Positions 12,094 to 13,122 of a DNA stretch of 13,122 nt are shown piece after piece (within the stretch, counting starts at the first letter, position 1; each line of letters starts with the position of its first letter). The stretch comes from CAMBDR01 sp046597185 (GTDB lineage Bacteria > Pseudomonadota > Gammaproteobacteria > Burkholderiales > Burkholderiaceae_D): positions 1 to 13,122 of the forward strand of contig JBKJLF010000158.1 in NCBI GenBank assembly GCA_046597185.1, written 5' to 3'. A program made the translations under genes and the position numbers. The notes under the pieces are model-generated. The model had not been told where the DNA came from, ran no database searches, and worked only from the letters and a program-made list of their open reading frames with translations.

Positions 12094-13122
12094 ACAGTTG
12101 GTGGCTGTCCTGACGAATTCACTGACGAATTTACTGACGAATTTACTGACGAATTTACTGACAACGTCACGCCCAACTCCTGCAAATAGCCATCCATCTT
12201 CAGTTCCAATTCCTGCAACTCCAATTTCAGGCGCACCCGCTCTGCCCGTAATGCCTGTAAATCCACTTCAACTTCCTCCACCGTGGCGCTCACATAGCGG
12301 GTGATATTCAAATTGCAGTCATTTTCAGCCATCGTCAGGCGCTCAACCAACACCGCAAACTTGGGCACGTCAACCCGTTCTTGCGCGGTCTTGGCAATCA
12401 GCTTGATGGCTTCGTCGGTGAGTAAATTTTGCCCCTTGCCTTCCTTGAAGTTTTGCGAAGCATCAATGAACAAGACTTTATTGTCGGTTTTTTTGTTGCG
12501 GAAAATTAAAATTGCTGCCGCAATGCCGGTGCCATAGAATAATTTTTCCGGCAAACCAATCACCGTTTCCAGCAGGTTTTCATCTACCAGGCGACGACGA
12601 ATATCGCCTTCCACCGAACCACGGAATAAGACGCCATTGGGCACCACCACCGCCATGCGCCCGGTATCGGGCTTCATGCAACTGATCATATGCAAAATAA
12701 AGGCATAGTCTGCCTTGGTGCGCGGTGGCACGCCGAATTTAAAGCGTTGGAAACCATCTTCATTGGCCGCCTCAAAACCCCATTTTTCCAATGAAAATGG
12801 CGGATTCGCCACTACCACATCAAACTTCATCAATTGCTGGTTGTGGTTGAGTAATTTCGGCTCGCGCAGCGTGTCACCCCATTCAATCCGGTGATTATCT
12901 TCGCCATGCAAGAACATATTCATTTTGGCCAAGGCCCAGGTGCTGCCAATGGCTTCTTGCCCATACAGCGCGTATTTGCGGGAACCCGTGTTGTCGCGGA
13001 TCAGGCGGCCGCATTTCATGAGCAAGGAACCCGAGCCGCAGGTGGGGTCGCAAATTTCGTCGCCCTCTTGCGGGTTCATGAGCCGTGCCATCAATGAAGA
13101 CACTTCGGGTGGCGTGTAGAAC
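12090..13122 (-). CDS. hsdM: Type I restriction-modification DNA methyltransferase subunit (N-terminus beyond right edge)
   Basis: 343 residues are visible, beginning FYTPPEVSSLMARLM at the edge; about 150-180 N-terminal residues are missing compared with the family. Motif I (DPTCGSGSLL) is near residue 25 of the visible part and the catalytic NPPF of N6-adenine methyltransferases at about 106-109, followed by KADYAFILHM and the GVLFRGSVEGDIRR segment. A C-terminal coiled coil (VEEVEVDLQALRAERVRLKL) precedes a tail of four SVNS repeats encoded by a 12-bp tandem repeat. HsdM with HsdS methylates adenine in the target and protects it from HsdR. hsdR is not seen and may lie to the right. The stop overlaps the hsdS ATG. 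Confidence 0.95.
   Translation of the reverse strand, partial: FYTPPEVSSLMARLMNPQEGDEICDPTCGSGSLLMKCGRLIRDNTGSRKYALYGQEAIGSTWALAKMNMFLHGEDNHRIEWGDTLREPKLLNHNQQLMKFDVVVANPPFSLEKWGFEAANEDGFQRFKFGVPPRTKADYAFILHMISCMKPDTGRMAVVVPNGVLFRGSVEGDIRRRLVDENLLETVIGLPEKLFYGTGIAAAILIFRNKKTDNKVLFIDASQNFKEGKGQNLLTDEAIKLIAKTAQERVDVPKFAVLVERLTMAENDCNLNITRYVSATVEEVEVDLQALRAERVRLKLELQELELKMDGYLQELGVTLSVNSSVNSSVNSSVNSSGQPPTV
12109..12161 (-). repeat. 12-bp in-frame tandem repeat in the 3' end of hsdM
   Basis: On the plus strand, three identical units actgacgaattt (12121-12132, 12133-12144, 12145-12156) are flanked by a near-copy cctgacgaattc (12109-12120) and a partial copy after 12157. Each unit encodes four residues, giving SVNS four times before GQPPTV. 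Copy changes would preserve frame and only alter tail length. Confidence 0.95.

Overview
The window looks like chromosomal DNA of a betaproteobacterium (inferred from the protein sequence style of LysS and RF2 and the adjacent prfB-lysS pair; a gammaproteobacterium is not excluded). It has two housekeeping genes in the middle, with accessory, defence-type modules on both sides.

Left part (1 to about 6850, all minus strand). In transcription order the genes are: (1) an N-terminal nucleoside-phosphorylase-like (PNP) domain joined by a proline-rich linker to a degenerate STAND-like domain; (2) a MoxR-type AAA+ ATPase, whose start overlaps the previous stop by ATGA; (3) a VapB/AbrB-type antitoxin and (4) a 58-residue basic ORF, which interrupt the cassette; (5) a 926-residue membrane protein with a vWA-like domain and a C-terminal formylglycine-generating-enzyme/C-type-lectin (FGE) domain; (6) avd, the four-helix-bundle accessory protein of diversity-generating retroelements (DGRs); (7) the start of a DGR-type reverse transcriptase, overlapping avd by ATGA and cut by the left edge. 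The last 40 or so codons of gene 5 have the signature of a DGR variable repeat: GC-rich fixed codons mixed with codons one or two adenine changes away from AAC/AAT, a GC-rich end, and a hairpin across the stop codon. No template repeat is visible, so it should lie beyond the left edge. The whole reads as a MoxR-vWA conflict (immunity-type) system with a PNP effector and a sensor that a DGR can hypermutate.

Middle (about 6850-10870). A 248-base gap probably holds the cassette promoter. It is followed by a decayed stretch with the C-terminal third of a CaiB/BaiF CoA-transferase, cut abruptly near 7513, and a plus-strand secreted-peptide-like fragment. Then come prfB (RF2, with its programmed +1 frameshift) and lysS (class II lysyl-tRNA synthetase) on the plus strand, with a probable terminator after lysS.

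Right part (about 10846-13122, minus strand). hsdM (N-terminus beyond the right edge) and hsdS of a type I restriction-modification system overlap by ATGA. hsdM has an in-frame 12-bp tandem repeat at its 3' end. hsdR is not in the window.

The strongest interest is the predicted circuit: diversified FGE domain (sensor), vWA-like domain, MoxR ATPase, PNP effector, with its own Avd/RT mutagenesis machinery in the same gene array.
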